From Chitinimonas prasina (GTDB lineage Bacteria > Pseudomonadota > Gammaproteobacteria > Burkholderiales > Chitinimonadaceae), in assembly GCF_030160395.1 (NCBI RefSeq), contig NZ_BSOG01000002.1:635280-699279 (forward strand): a DNA stretch of 64,000 bases, given 5' to 3'. Shown here piece after piece: positions 1 to 8,577 of this stretch (position 1 is the first letter of the stretch; every line of letters begins with the position of its first letter). The translations under genes were made by a program, and so were the position numbers. Below the pieces are notes generated by a model that did no database searches, was not told the DNA's origin, and worked only from the letters and a program-made list of their open reading frames with translations.

Positions 1-244
1 GTGCCAGGGCCGTCTTCAGTGCCTCGGCATCGCGCAGGGCGTTGTAAAACAGCTCGCGGAACAAGGTCTCGTCAGCCCGGACAAAACTGGTGCTGCTATC
101 GCGCAGGAAACGCTCGATATTGGCCACACCGTCGCCAGTAAGCTGCCACTGGTACAGCCCCTGTACGGCAAACTCACGCGAGCGGCGGCGGGAGGATTTC
201 TGCGGGGTCTTCTTGGCTTCTTGGGGTTGTTCAGCTTGGCTCAT
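1..244 (-). CDS. nusB: Transcription antitermination factor NusB (N-terminal part, cut by window edge)
   Basis: The frame opens at an ATG at 244 and reads MSQAEQPQEAKKTPQ, then an Arg-rich stretch (SRRRSREFAVQGLYQWQL), and stays open to base 1. NusB proteins share this start: a basic segment, then A(L)QGLYQW in helix 1. NusB binds boxA RNA with NusE (S10) in rRNA antitermination. Only about 81 residues are present. The gene follows ribH, a common pairing in proteobacteria (ribH-nusB). The Lys/Gln-rich leader is a little longer than in many NusB proteins. Confidence 0.93.
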   Translation of the reverse strand, partial: MSQAEQPQEAKKTPQKSSRRRSREFAVQGLYQWQLTGDGVANIERFLRDSSTSFVRADETLFRELFYNALRDAEALKTALA

Positions 245-268
245 GGTGTGTCCTGTTCTAAAGAGCAG

Positions 269-288
269 GCGCGGCTTGCAAGCCGCGC
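269..288. repeat. 20-bp perfect palindrome between ribH and nusB
   Basis: The sequence GCGCGGCTTGCAAGCCGCGC reads the same on both strands and lies in the ribH-nusB spacer (245-385). In RNA it would form a GC-rich hairpin with almost no loop. There is no adjacent T-tract, so a simple terminator is unlikely. It could be an RNA processing or attenuation element or a dispersed repeat. The rest of the spacer shows nothing recognisable. Confidence 0.5.
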
Positions 289-385
289 TCTTGGGGGGTT
301 CTTGACGGCTGGGGGCTTGCCCGCAACCGGCTTGGTACTTACTGCCTACCCACTACATATCAGGCAGCGGGTGGCAGCAAAGCCT

Positions 386-871
386 TTACATCTTGAAACG
401 CTCGCGCAACGCTGCCTGCAGGCGGGCCATCTCCACGGCTACCTTGGCCGCATCGCTACCCTTTTCCTGCATGCGCACCAGTGCCTGGTCGTCGTTCTCG
501 GTGGTCAGGATGGCATTGGCGATGGGGATGCCAAAGTCCAGGCCTACCTGGGTCACACCCGAGCCCGATTCGTTGGAGACCAGCTCAAAATGATAGGTCT
601 CGCCACGAATGATGGCACCCAGGGCGATCAGGGCATCGAAACGGCCAGACTTGGCCATGGTCTGCAGTACCAGTGGCACTTCCAGCGCACCCGGCACAGT
701 GGTCAGCAGCACGTCGGCATCCTGCACGCCCAGGCGCTTGAGCTCGTCGCGACAGGCCAACAACAGGCCGCCACACACATCGTTATTGAAACGGGCGGTG
801 ACGATGCCGATGCGCAAGCCCTTGCCGTCAAAGTTGGATTCGATTTCCGGTATGGATTCAAAACGGGCCAT
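386..871 (-). CDS. ribH: 6,7-dimethyl-8-ribityllumazine synthase
   Basis: This 161-residue protein catalyses the penultimate step of riboflavin synthesis, condensing 5-amino-6-ribitylamino-uracil with dihydroxybutanone phosphate. Family features seen are the N-terminal [10 protein letters not shown] strand, the V(P)GALEVPL substrate loop, the [14 protein letters not shown] segment carrying the catalytic His, and [13 protein letters not shown]. Length is normal for the family. The ATG at 871 comes one base after the toxin stop codon, so ribH is translationally tied to the toxin-antitoxin genes and likely co-transcribed with them and nusB. Confidence 0.97.
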   Translation of the reverse strand: MARFESIPEIESNFDGKGLRIGIVTARFNNDVCGGLLLACRDELKRLGVQDADVLLTTVPGALEVPLVLQTMAKSGRFDALIALGAIIRGETYHFELVSNESGSGVTQVGLDFGIPIANAILTTENDDQALVRMQEKGSDAAKVAVEMARLQAALRERFKM

Positions 872-872
872 A

Positions 873-1256
873 TCATGCTTTCAATTCAGTATGTTGTCGC
901 AACAAGGCTGCCAGTGCCGGTCTATCCAGCTCGCTGACAGCAATACGTACTATCCAGTCCACCAGATCCACCTGGCTGAAGCAGAGCCGCCAACCGTTCT
1001 GCACCAGAAAGGTGGTCATGGTGGCGGCAGCGGTGCGCTTGTTGCCATCCAGAAAGGGATGGTTCTTCGCCAGCGAATGCGCGTAGGCTGCCGCGGCCTC
1101 AAACAGGTCGCTGGTGTACTCATGGGTCTGCTGTGCCTGGCCCAGCGCCGAGCGCATCAGTTCAATATCCCTGATGCCCTGCATGCCGCCAAAGGCGCGT
1201 ATCTGATCCTCGTGCATCAATAGCACCAGCGACTCAGGCAGAAAACGCACCGCCAT
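873..1256 (-). CDS. Doc/Fic-family toxin (death-on-curing type)
   Basis: This 127-residue protein has the Fic/Doc core motif [12 protein letters not shown] around residues 65-76, matching HxFx(D/N)GNKR. Members of the short Doc branch phosphorylate EF-Tu rather than AMPylate targets; that activity is known for Doc and is inferred here. The ATG at 1256 shares its A with the stop codon of the upstream AbrB-type gene, the usual tight coupling of toxin-antitoxin pairs. The protein starts [19 protein letters not shown], as Doc proteins do. The pair lies inside the riboflavin operon between ribBX and ribH. Confidence 0.9.
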   Translation of the reverse strand: MAVRFLPESLVLLMHEDQIRAFGGMQGIRDIELMRSALGQAQQTHEYTSDLFEAAAAYAHSLAKNHPFLDGNKRTAAATMTTFLVQNGWRLCFSQVDLVDWIVRIAVSELDRPALAALLRQHTELKA

Positions 1257-1483
1257 CAAAGGTCGGCCAGTTTCTGGAAGGCCGGGCGATACTGCTCCAG
1301 TACCTCCTGATAGGCACGCCAGCCTTCGGAAAAGGCCTCATCTACCGGCGTCAGCAGCAAGCGTCCATTCTCGCTGGTGATCTCGAACTTTTGCCCCTCC
1401 GCCAGATGCAGGCTGCTGACCAGCTCGGCCGGTATGGTAGTGACAAAGCTGGAACCAACCTTGCGCAGCGAGACCTGGCTCAT
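1256..1483 (-). CDS. AbrB/MazE-type antitoxin
   Basis: This 75-residue protein has an N-terminal SpoVT-AbrB swapped-hairpin DNA-binding domain (VSLRKVGSSFVTTIPAELV, then a second beta-rich stretch ending GRLLLTPVD) and a charged C-terminal helix (EGWRAYQEVLEQYRPAFQKL) that probably wraps the toxin. The start is supported by GGAG six bases upstream. It precedes the Doc-type toxin with a one-base overlap. Doc is classically paired with Phd; AbrB-type partners also occur. It probably represses its own promoter through the repeats at 1493-1518. Confidence 0.88.
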   Translation of the reverse strand: MSQVSLRKVGSSFVTTIPAELVSSLHLAEGQKFEITSENGRLLLTPVDEAFSEGWRAYQEVLEQYRPAFQKLADL

Positions 1484-1492
1484 GGCGTACTC

Positions 1493-1518
1493 CGTATTTC
1501 GTATATACAGCCGTATAT
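1493..1518 (-). promoter_or_regulatory. Putative operator of the toxin-antitoxin pair
   Basis: Three CGTAT(T/A)T units are present at 1493-1499, 1500-1506 and 1512-1518 on the plus strand. Positions 1503-1518 form a perfect inverted repeat (ATATAC, four-base spacer, GTATAT). They lie 10-35 bases upstream of the antitoxin ATG, where an autorepressing AbrB-type antitoxin would bind. The AT-rich arms could also hold the -10 element. Binding is inferred. Confidence 0.6.
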
Positions 1519-1559
1519 CTTAGCACCAAGCCGCCATGGCGGTCAAAAAGCCTTAGAAA

Positions 1560-2654
1560 TCAAGGCTCGACAAAGCCCGTCACTTCCAAACCAAAGCCAG
1601 CCATGCTGGGCATCTTGCGGGCGGGCGACAGCAGGCGCATCTTGCCCACCCCCAGGGACTTGAGCATCTGGGCGCCTACGCCATACGTGCGCAGATCCCA
1701 TTTGGTGGGGTTGTTGAGCTTCAATTCCGGCAAGGCACGGGCCAGCAGATCCTCACCGCTTTCCTCGCGATGCAGTAGTACCGCCACCCCACGGCCCGCC
1801 TCGCTGATCGCGGCCAGGCTTTGATAGATGCCCCAGCTGTGGCGGGTCTGGCCAGCGTCCATCCAGTCCATCACGCTCAGTGGCTCGTGCACCCGTACCA
1901 GCACTTCATCGCTGGCCGTAAAAACGCCCTTGACCAATGCCAGGTGGGTGCTGGTGCAACCCTGCTCCCGGAATGCCACCAGCTTGAACTCACCTGCCGG
2001 TGTCTGCACCATGCGCTCACCAGCGCGCTCCACCAGCGATTCGGTACGGCTACGATACTGGATCAGATCAGCAATGGTGCCGATCTTGAGCCCATGCTGG
2101 GCAGCAAAGGGCAGCAGCTCGGGCAGGCGTGCCATGGTGCCGTCGTCATTCATGACTTCGCAGATCACCGATGCCGGCAGGCAGCCTGCCATGCGCGCCA
2201 GATCGCAACCTGCCTCGGTATGGCCCGCACGCGCCAGCACCCCGCCCTCGCGCGCCATCAGCGGAAAAATATGGCCAGGCTGGACGATATCGGACGGCCT
2301 GGCATCGCGTGCCACGGCAGCCCGCACCGTCCGTGCACGGTCGGCGGCAGAGATGCCGGTACTCACCCCTTCGGCGGCCTCAATGCTGAGCGTGAAATTG
2401 GTGCCATGCGAGGCGCCATTCTTGGTCACCATCAAGGGCAGCTCCAGCTGCCGACAGCGCTGCTCGGTCAGAGTCAGACAGATCAAGCCACGCGCGTGCT
2501 TGGCCATGAAATTGATGGCCTCCGGTGTGACATGCTCGGCTGCCATGACGAGATCGCCCTCATTCTCGCGGTCCTCGTCATCCATCAGGATGATCATGCG
2601 GCCGGCAGCCAGCTCGGCAATCAGGTCGGGTATGGGAGAAATAGCAATGGACAT
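1560..2654 (-). CDS. ribBX: 3,4-dihydroxy-2-butanone 4-phosphate synthase with inactive RibA-like domain (RibBX)
   Basis: A 364-residue two-domain protein. Residues 1 to about 200 are a complete DHBP synthase: the acidic DDEDRENEGD loop, GLICL, HGTNFTLSIEA, and the GHTEA(G)CDLAR segment. This half converts ribulose 5-phosphate to the four-carbon riboflavin precursor. The C-terminal half aligns with GTP cyclohydrolase II (ending TYGVGAQMLKSLGV) but lacks the Cys-rich zinc motif; the equivalent stretch reads LVRVHEPLSVMDW. Such hybrids are known as RibBX in proteobacteria. A true RibA must therefore be encoded elsewhere. The ATG at 2654 is chosen over an upstream TTG because the conserved region begins MSIAISPIPDLI. 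Confidence 0.94.
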   Translation of the reverse strand: MSIAISPIPDLIAELAAGRMIILMDDEDRENEGDLVMAAEHVTPEAINFMAKHARGLICLTLTEQRCRQLELPLMVTKNGASHGTNFTLSIEAAEGVSTGISAADRARTVRAAVARDARPSDIVQPGHIFPLMAREGGVLARAGHTEAGCDLARMAGCLPASVICEVMNDDGTMARLPELLPFAAQHGLKIGTIADLIQYRSRTESLVERAGERMVQTPAGEFKLVAFREQGCTSTHLALVKGVFTASDEVLVRVHEPLSVMDWMDAGQTRHSWGIYQSLAAISEAGRGVAVLLHREESGEDLLARALPELKLNNPTKWDLRTYGVGAQMLKSLGVGKMRLLSPARKMPSMAGFGLEVTGFVEP

Positions 2655-2700
2655 GTAACGGGTACTTTCAGAATTCAAAGGGAGCGGGTGAGCAGGCGGC

Positions 2701-3339
2701 TCAGCCCTTGCGCTTCTTCAGCGCTTCAAACGGATCGGCTTCTGGCAGCATGCGCTCAAGGTAGCGTGCGATCAGGTCTATCTCCAGATTGACCTTGTCA
2801 CCGGCCTTCAGGTGCTTGAGCGAGGTGACTGCCACTGTATGGGGTATCAGGTTGACCGAGAAGATGCAGCGGTCATTGACGTCCTTGACCTGATTGGTGG
2901 TCAACGACACGCCATTGATGACCACCGAGCCCTTGATGGCAATGAATTTGGCCAGGGACTTGTCCGCCTGCACCACCAGTTGCCAGCTCTCGCCCACCTC
3001 GACGAACTTGAGTACCTCCCCCAGGCCATCCACATGGCCGGACACCAGGTGCCCGCCCAGGCGATCGCCCAGCCGCAGCGCCTTCTCCAGATTTACCTCG
3101 CGGCCCGGGTCTTCCAACCCTACCGTGCAGCGTAGCGATTCGGCCGAGATATCGTACTTGAAGCTGTGCTCCGTCTTGGCAATCACCGTCATGCAGCCGC
3201 CGTTGACCGCGATGCTGTCGCCTATGGCCACGTCACGCAGGTCCAGGTGTTCGCTGACCACCATCACACGCAGGCCTTCGCCTTCCAGTGGTTGTACGGT
3301 GGCGATCTTGCCGGTGGCTTCAATGATGCCAGTGAACAT
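2701..3339 (-). CDS. ribE: Riboflavin synthase, alpha subunit
   Basis: This 212-residue protein dismutates two lumazine molecules to riboflavin. It shows the duplicated lumazine-binding barrels of the family: N-terminal MFTGIIEATGKI, ...GDSIAVNGGCMTV, GGHLVSGHVDG, then the second barrel with GSVVINGVSLT and the C-terminal helix NLEIDLIARYLERML. The start is the conserved MFTGII methionine at 3339, with GAAAGGA just upstream. It lies 46 bases before ribBX and 38 bases after the methyltransferase gene in the same operon. Confidence 0.97.
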   Translation of the reverse strand: MFTGIIEATGKIATVQPLEGEGLRVMVVSEHLDLRDVAIGDSIAVNGGCMTVIAKTEHSFKYDISAESLRCTVGLEDPGREVNLEKALRLGDRLGGHLVSGHVDGLGEVLKFVEVGESWQLVVQADKSLAKFIAIKGSVVINGVSLTTNQVKDVNDRCIFSVNLIPHTVAVTSLKHLKAGDKVNLEIDLIARYLERMLPEADPFEALKKRKG

Positions 3340-3377
3340 GGCTATCCTTTCTCGATTGGGGGGCGCCGACGCATGCG

Positions 3378-4121
3378 TCATGCCGGTTTTTGGCAGGCAT
3401 GCAGCCGCAGTGGCCAGCTCACACGCCTGGGCGCATCCCCCCAGAGCGGCGCAAGCTGCTTGCGCAACGCCGGCAGGGGGTCATGCTGTTTATCTTCTTT
3501 ATAGCGCTGGGTAGCCGACCAGGTGCCCAGATATCCGATCAGTGCATCCAAGGTCCACATCAATGCCATATCCAGTTTAGGTACAGGCAGCCGGGGGTAA
3601 GGCATGGCCAAGCTGGCATAGCCCTGCTCAAGCCAACGCCGTTCGGGTGGCCAATATGCCCCGACCACATGGTGATAGTAGTCGGCCACGAAGGCATCGA
3701 TGGCAGGCTCGGTGGCGAACACCTCGTAACACCATATAGCCAGCACACCACCGGGCTTGAGCACGCGATCAGCCTCGGCCATGAAAGCGTCCAGATCAAA
3801 CCAGTGCAGCGCCTGCGCCACCGTGATCAAGTCCGCAGTGCCGGCAGTCAGCGAACTGCGCTCGGCTGCCTCCTGCCGGTAGATGATATGGGGGTGGGAT
3901 GGTGCATTTGCAAGCTGCCCGGCCGAGGGTTCGGTCGCAACAACCTGCTGGAAGTGTTCCGCCAGGGCCAGCGCCGCCTGTCCATTGCCGGTGGCGACAT
4001 CCCAGGCCAGCCCGGCAGTGGGTGCCACCTGGGCCAGCCAGGCAAACAGGCTGGCCGGATAACAGGGCCGGAACTGCGCGTAGGCGGCAGACTGGGTCGA
4101 GAAGTGATCCTGGAAGCTCAT
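3378..4121 (-). CDS. Class I SAM-dependent methyltransferase (Methyltransf_11 type)
   Basis: A 247-residue soluble protein with the SAM-binding motif I WDVATGNGQAALAL (about residues 39-52), the acidic end of strand 2 (ATEPS), and motif IV/post-I TADLITVAQALHWFDLDAF. These are typical of small-molecule methyltransferases of the UbiE/Methyltransf_11 group. The substrate is not known. Its ATG overlaps the stop of the S66 peptidase gene by four bases (ATGA). It is part of the riboflavin operon, but no role in that pathway is established. Confidence 0.85.
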   Translation of the reverse strand: MSFQDHFSTQSAAYAQFRPCYPASLFAWLAQVAPTAGLAWDVATGNGQAALALAEHFQQVVATEPSAGQLANAPSHPHIIYRQEAAERSSLTAGTADLITVAQALHWFDLDAFMAEADRVLKPGGVLAIWCYEVFATEPAIDAFVADYYHHVVGAYWPPERRWLEQGYASLAMPYPRLPVPKLDMALMWTLDALIGYLGTWSATQRYKEDKQHDPLPALRKQLAPLWGDAPRRVSWPLRLHACQKPA

Positions 4122-5173
4122 GGCAGGGTTGCCGACTCCAGCAGGCTGATGCGACGGGCATCACAGTCTATCTCGACCATCGCGCCATAGGGCAGCACGC
4201 ACATGGGGTCGGTATGGCCAAAGTCCATATGGGTCACCACAGCCAGCTCGGTCAATCCTTCTTCATCCAGCACCTGCAACAGGGCATCGTCGTATTCGAC
4301 AAAGCGGCTGGGCGCCAGCTTGCCACCCGGTCGCCCCAGCAGTATGCCCTGCAGCCCCTGCAACGCGCCCTGCTCAGCCAGATTGCGCAGGAAGTAACGC
4401 AGCATGCTGGGGGCTGGCGCATCTTCAGAAGTTTCCAGGAACAGGATGGCCCCCTGCCACTGTGCCAGTGAGGGCCAGCAGCGACTGCCGCGCAGCATGT
4501 CCAGCACATCCAGGCAACCGCCCAGCAGATGTCCCCGCACCACCCCTTGCCCACGCAGGTAGCGCCACGGCAAGGGGGCGTTGAGCGGGCGCTGCCGGGT
4601 CAGGCTGGCCACATCAGACCAGTCATACTGTTCTACCACCCAGCCGTCCGGGTTGGGGCGTATCTCCCCCGCCGGGCCGTCTTCAAACAACAGGCGTTGC
4701 ACCGACAGACGCAGGTATTCATGCAACCCCCCGTTCTCCGCAAAACCGGACATGATGCTGGGCCCGTAAAAGCTGCCCAGACCCGCCTTGTAGCAGGCCA
4801 GATGGCTGACCGTACTGTCGGAGTAGCCCATATACACCTTGGGGTGCTTGCGTATCACCTCGAAATCCAGATGCCGCAACAGCCGTATCGAATCTTCACC
4901 ACCGATGGCAGAGATGATGCCGGCGACAGAAGGATCGGCAAAAGCCTGCATCAGATCCTCGGCCCGTGCCTGGGGGTTGCGCGCCAGCCAGTCGGCCGGC
5001 TTCAGCGTATGCGGCATCTCCACCACTTCCAGGCCAAATGCCGCAGCCAGTTGCTGCTTACCCTGCCGGTAACGCTCAGGGCAGGCTGCCGGCCCGCCCC
5101 AGGACGATGTCACGACCGCAATGCGATCGCCACGACGTAATTTGCGTGGGCGTATTATCGGGCTATTGCTCAA
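4118..5173 (-). CDS. S66 family peptidase (LD-carboxypeptidase/MccF-like)
   Basis: This 351-residue protein starts with the family hallmark LRRGDRIAVVTSSWGG. It has the nucleophile elbow YMGYSDSTVSH (catalytic Ser in GYSD), the preceding IISAIGGEDSIRLL segment, and the late H(M)DFGHTDP segment carrying the expected His. Family members are murein LD-carboxypeptidases or MccF-type hydrolases that inactivate microcin C. Its length and the ERY...LGLEV pattern favour the MccF branch, but sequence alone does not decide. The start is a TTG overlapping the previous stop (TTGA); no ATG is available near the domain start. Confidence 0.85.
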   Translation of the reverse strand: MSNSPIIRPRKLRRGDRIAVVTSSWGGPAACPERYRQGKQQLAAAFGLEVVEMPHTLKPADWLARNPQARAEDLMQAFADPSVAGIISAIGGEDSIRLLRHLDFEVIRKHPKVYMGYSDSTVSHLACYKAGLGSFYGPSIMSGFAENGGLHEYLRLSVQRLLFEDGPAGEIRPNPDGWVVEQYDWSDVASLTRQRPLNAPLPWRYLRGQGVVRGHLLGGCLDVLDMLRGSRCWPSLAQWQGAILFLETSEDAPAPSMLRYFLRNLAEQGALQGLQGILLGRPGGKLAPSRFVEYDDALLQVLDEEGLTELAVVTHMDFGHTDPMCVLPYGAMVEIDCDARRISLLESATLP

Positions 5174-5790
5174 ACCGTTGTTCCTTGCGGCTGCGTCACA
5201 AAGGGCAGCACCACGCTCAGCAGTCGGGCCACATAGCTATCCTTCTCGCCTACCGGCGCCACATAGTGCAGCGCCTCCTTTGCTGCAGCCTCGCCAGCCA
5301 GCCGCAGCATCACCCAACTGGCCAGGTACTGCGAGGCCAGGCAGCCCCCGGCAGTCGCCAGATTGCCTTCGGCATGGAAAGGCGCGTCCACCACGTGGGC
5401 ACCCGCCTCCTGCACCCAGGGCTTGGTAATCAAATCCGTACAGGCCGGCAAGCTGCCCAAGAGGCCCAGGCGAGCCATCAACAAGGTGCCGGAGCACTGG
5501 GCACCGATCAGTTGCCGAGCGGGGTCCAGCTTCAATCGTGCCAAGGTGGCCGCATCGGCAACGACCTCACGGGTCTTGATGCCACTACCGAACAGAACCA
5601 CCTCGGCGTCGTTGGCAAACTCCAGCGGCTGCTGGCTGCTGATGCCAACGCCATTCATGGAGGTCAGTTGCGGCGCCGATCCGGCGATCTCCGCCTGCCA
5701 ACCCAGCCCGCGCAGGCGATTCAGCATGCCCAGCGCAATAAATGAATCCAGCTCGTTGAAACCGTCAAACGTAACAATGGCTATCCGCAT
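5170..5790 (-). CDS. DJ-1/PfpI family protein
   Basis: A 206-residue protein with the class I glutamine-amidotransferase-like fold: N-terminal MRIAIVTFDGFNELD (acidic residue at the expected place), and the nucleophile elbow QCSGTLLMA around residue 99 with the reactive Cys. The later NLATAGGCLAS segment is also typical. The family includes glyoxalase/deglycase-like enzymes, isonitrile hydratases and AraC-associated domains; the specific function is unknown. It starts 12 bases after ribD and overlaps the S66 gene by four bases. Confidence 0.82.
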   Translation of the reverse strand: MRIAIVTFDGFNELDSFIALGMLNRLRGLGWQAEIAGSAPQLTSMNGVGISSQQPLEFANDAEVVLFGSGIKTREVVADAATLARLKLDPARQLIGAQCSGTLLMARLGLLGSLPACTDLITKPWVQEAGAHVVDAPFHAEGNLATAGGCLASQYLASWVMLRLAGEAAAKEALHYVAPVGEKDSYVARLLSVVLPFVTQPQGTTV

Positions 5791-5802
5791 GCAGCACTCT
5801 CC

Positions 5803-6912
5803 TCAATCAAAGCGCAGGGTGTAGCGCATATCTGCCCCCACCTGACGGCTATCCACCAGCCTTGGCGCCAGTTTGTCGGCCAGCCGTGCCAGACTGAAAT
5901 CCGCCATATGGGCAGCGGCACTCCCTAGCAGGACAGGCGCCTGGTACAGCACCAGCTCATCCACCAGGCCGCTTTGCAGCCAGGCGCCATTCAAGCGCCC
6001 ACCCGATTCCACCGTCACCTCATTCATACCGCGCTGCCCCAGCAAGGCCAGCGTAGCGGCCAGATCAACCCGCCCTGCACCATCCGGCAGGGCCACCACC
6101 TCGGCCCCGGCCTCCCGCAAGGCATCAGCATGCTTGGACGGCGCATCTGCAGTAATCACCAGCGTCTTGCCCGGCGCCGTCAGCATGCGTGCACTGACCG
6201 GCAGCTGGGCACGGCTGTCGAGCACGACGCGTAGCGGCTGCCGGCCGCCCCAGACAAGCCCATCCAGCTCACGCACCGTCAGCAGGGGGTCGTCCTTCAG
6301 CACCGTACCGCTACCCGTCAACATGGCGCAGGAGCGGGCACGCAGTCTCTGCACATCGGCCCTGGCCGCCGGCCCGGTAATCCATTGCGATTCGCCGTTG
6401 GCCAGCGCTGTCTTGCCATCCAGGCTGGCTGCCAGTTTTAGCCGCAACCAAGGCCGATGCCGCTCGATACGGGACAGAAAACCCTTCAGCGACTCACGTG
6501 CTTCCGTCGCCATCAGGCCGACCTCGGCCGCAACGCCCGCTTCTCGCAACATGGCCAAGCCCTTGCCCGCTACCAAGGTATGCGGATCGACCAGGGCAGC
6601 CACCACCCTGACAACGCCCGCCTCGATCAAACCCTTGGCGCAGGGTGGCGTACGGCCGTAATGGGCACAGGGCTCCAGGGTGACATAGGCCGTGGCGCCC
6701 GCCGGGGTCTCGCCCCTGGCGACCGCATCACGCAAGGCCATGACCTCGGCGTGCGGGCCACCAGCAATCTGGGTATGGCCCTGGCCGATAAGCCTGCCAT
6801 CACGCACCAGCACGCAACCCACGCTGGGGTTGGGCGTGGTGATGCACCGCCCACCCTCCGCCATCCGCAAGGCCTGCGCCATAAAACCATGGTCAGCTGC
6901 ACTGAAACTCAT
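5803..6912 (-). CDS. ribD: Bifunctional riboflavin deaminase/reductase RibD
   Basis: A 369-residue protein. Residues 1 to about 145 are the pyrimidine deaminase domain with zinc ligands in PHAEVMAL (His, catalytic Glu) and TLEPCAHYGRTPPC (PCxxxxxxxxC). Residues from about 150 form the DHFR-like reductase: RPWLRLKLAASLDGKTAL, SQWITG, and VESGGRLNGAWL. It performs the second and third steps of riboflavin synthesis from the GTP cyclohydrolase product. Start and stop overlap or abut neighbours (ATGA with the upstream membrane gene), as expected for an operon. Confidence 0.97.
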   Translation of the reverse strand: MSFSAADHGFMAQALRMAEGGRCITTPNPSVGCVLVRDGRLIGQGHTQIAGGPHAEVMALRDAVARGETPAGATAYVTLEPCAHYGRTPPCAKGLIEAGVVRVVAALVDPHTLVAGKGLAMLREAGVAAEVGLMATEARESLKGFLSRIERHRPWLRLKLAASLDGKTALANGESQWITGPAARADVQRLRARSCAMLTGSGTVLKDDPLLTVRELDGLVWGGRQPLRVVLDSRAQLPVSARMLTAPGKTLVITADAPSKHADALREAGAEVVALPDGAGRVDLAATLALLGQRGMNEVTVESGGRLNGAWLQSGLVDELVLYQAPVLLGSAAAHMADFSLARLADKLAPRLVDSRQVGADMRYTLRFD

Positions 6913-7982
6913 GCCTGCCTGGCCTCGATCAACTCCGCCAGCTGGGGAGAGATGCGGCGCCGCCAGCGGCTACCCAGCGCAGCGCCATGCTTGTTCCACC
7001 ATACCCCAGCAAACACGATAGCCAGGCCGATCAGGCTCAAGGTAAAGGCAAACAGCAGGCTATCCTCGAAGACATCGTACGCCAGATAGCCCAGATAACC
7101 CGCCACCCCCAGCCCGCCGAAAACGGCAAAGGCACGGCGTGACAGGACTGCACCGACAAAGATCAAGCCCAGATTTATGCCGCAATAGATGAGCTTGCCG
7201 AACTGGCTGCCCGAATCCATGGCTGACAGCGCCCCCCAGAAGGCCAGCAACCCGAACAGATAGAGCCAGAACGCATAGTCCTGCTTCAACATCCGGGTAC
7301 GCAGGTCTATCACCAGTGCCAAGACCAGCATCAGCAAGCCAAATCCCAGTGAGACAAACTTGCGCAGATCCCACACCGAAGCGAAATAGCTACTGTAGTC
7401 GTCTGAATTGGCCAAGCCCATAGCGATCCAGGCCGCCACGTCCATGCTCATATACCAGAGTGTGACGGCCACGGGCATGGTCATGAACGGCAGCCTGTAG
7501 CGCCACAGCATGACGGCAGCGGCCACCAGCGTGGCCAGCTCCATGATCAGCCAGCGCCAATCTATCCAGACATGGAAATCGCTGTATTGGCCCCCATCGT
7601 CCCAGTGGCCCATGGCAGCCTCCACGCCGTAAACCGCCAGGGGCACCAGCACAATGGTCAGCGTCAGCAGAATGCCAGCGGGGATGCGCAGCTGCTTGGA
7701 CTCCAGAAACCAGACACCCAGGCGCCAGGCCAGAAAACCATAGGCAACTGCGAAAACCGTCAGAGAAACCGGTCCCCAGGTGGCGTAGCCCACAGTCATG
7801 AACAGGCTCATGGCCGCTATGGCGATTGCCCCGCCCAGGTAATACAGCACATGGGCAAACCGGAACTGCGCGTGATCATCCGGATTGGCTTGAGTGAGGA
7901 ACTGCCACAAGGCATCTGCCTGGCCCGCCTGTAGTACTCCCTGTGTCTCGGCATGCGTCAGATCTTGGCGGCTTAACTTCAT
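6909..7982 (-). CDS. Predicted polytopic membrane protein (DUF2157-like)
   Basis: A 357-residue protein with a soluble N-terminal stretch of about 45 residues and eight or more hydrophobic segments (for example [65 protein letters not shown]). The shape recalls DUF2157-type inner-membrane proteins, but I recognise no catalytic motif. It overlaps nrdR and ribD by four bases on each side, so it is translated as part of the operon. A link to flavin transport is possible only as inference. Confidence 0.75.
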   Translation of the reverse strand: MKLSRQDLTHAETQGVLQAGQADALWQFLTQANPDDHAQFRFAHVLYYLGGAIAIAAMSLFMTVGYATWGPVSLTVFAVAYGFLAWRLGVWFLESKQLRIPAGILLTLTIVLVPLAVYGVEAAMGHWDDGGQYSDFHVWIDWRWLIMELATLVAAAVMLWRYRLPFMTMPVAVTLWYMSMDVAAWIAMGLANSDDYSSYFASVWDLRKFVSLGFGLLMLVLALVIDLRTRMLKQDYAFWLYLFGLLAFWGALSAMDSGSQFGKLIYCGINLGLIFVGAVLSRRAFAVFGGLGVAGYLGYLAYDVFEDSLLFAFTLSLIGLAIVFAGVWWNKHGAALGSRWRRRISPQLAELIEARQA

Positions 7983-8431
7983 TTCTTGCTCACCTCTCGT
8001 ATCAAGTCGCGGAAGTCATCCACATCCTGAAAGCTGCGGTACACCGAGGCGAAGCGGATATATGCCACCTTGTCCAGCTTGGCCAGTTCTGCCATCACCA
8101 TCTCGCCTATACGCCGCGACTCAACTTCGCGCTCGCCCAGCGACAGCACTTTCTGGTCTATCCGGGCAATGGCTTCATCCACCAGTTGGGTAGGCACCGG
8201 CCGCTTATGCAAGGCACGGTGAAAGCTCACCCTTACCTTGTCGCTGTCGTAGTCGGCACGGCTGCCATTGGCCTTCACCACTTGCGGCGGCCTGACCTCG
8301 GCCGTCTCGAAAGTGGTAAAGCGCTTGTCGCACCCGGCACATTTGCGCCGTCGCCTGATGCTATCGCCTTCTTCCGAAAGGCGGGTATCGACCACCTGAG
8401 TATCGGCCGAACCACAGAACGGGCATTTCAT
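7979..8431 (-). CDS. nrdR: Transcriptional repressor NrdR
   Basis: This 150-residue protein begins [17 protein letters not shown], with zinc-ribbon cysteines CxxC...CxxC (CAGCDKRF), followed by an ATP-cone domain ([16 protein letters not shown]). NrdR represses ribonucleotide reductase genes when ATP/dATP occupy the cone. Length matches the family (about 150). It is the first gene of the riboflavin operon here; nrdR-ribD linkage is widespread. Its stop overlaps the next gene's start by four bases. Confidence 0.97.
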   Translation of the reverse strand: MKCPFCGSADTQVVDTRLSEEGDSIRRRRKCAGCDKRFTTFETAEVRPPQVVKANGSRADYDSDKVRVSFHRALHKRPVPTQLVDEAIARIDQKVLSLGEREVESRRIGEMVMAELAKLDKVAYIRFASVYRSFQDVDDFRDLIREVSKK

Positions 8432-8577
8432 CTCGCTGCTCCGCTACTTGGATAGCACGCATTCTAACCGTGGCGCGGCCTGCAGCGGGCTAAAACCGGT
8501 CAACAGGCAGCTGGGCGCGGTCAGCGCGGAAATACGTCTGTCATGTCGATTTCGATCAGATGTAACAAACGCCATCT

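Noticed and set aside
221-937. Long plus-strand open frame opposite ribH
   Set aside because: It is the antisense shadow of ribH; its protein has no recognisable order and ribH is certain.
2655-2700. FMN riboswitch in front of the riboflavin genes
   Set aside because: No conserved RFN elements are seen upstream of ribE, ribBX or ribD in this window.
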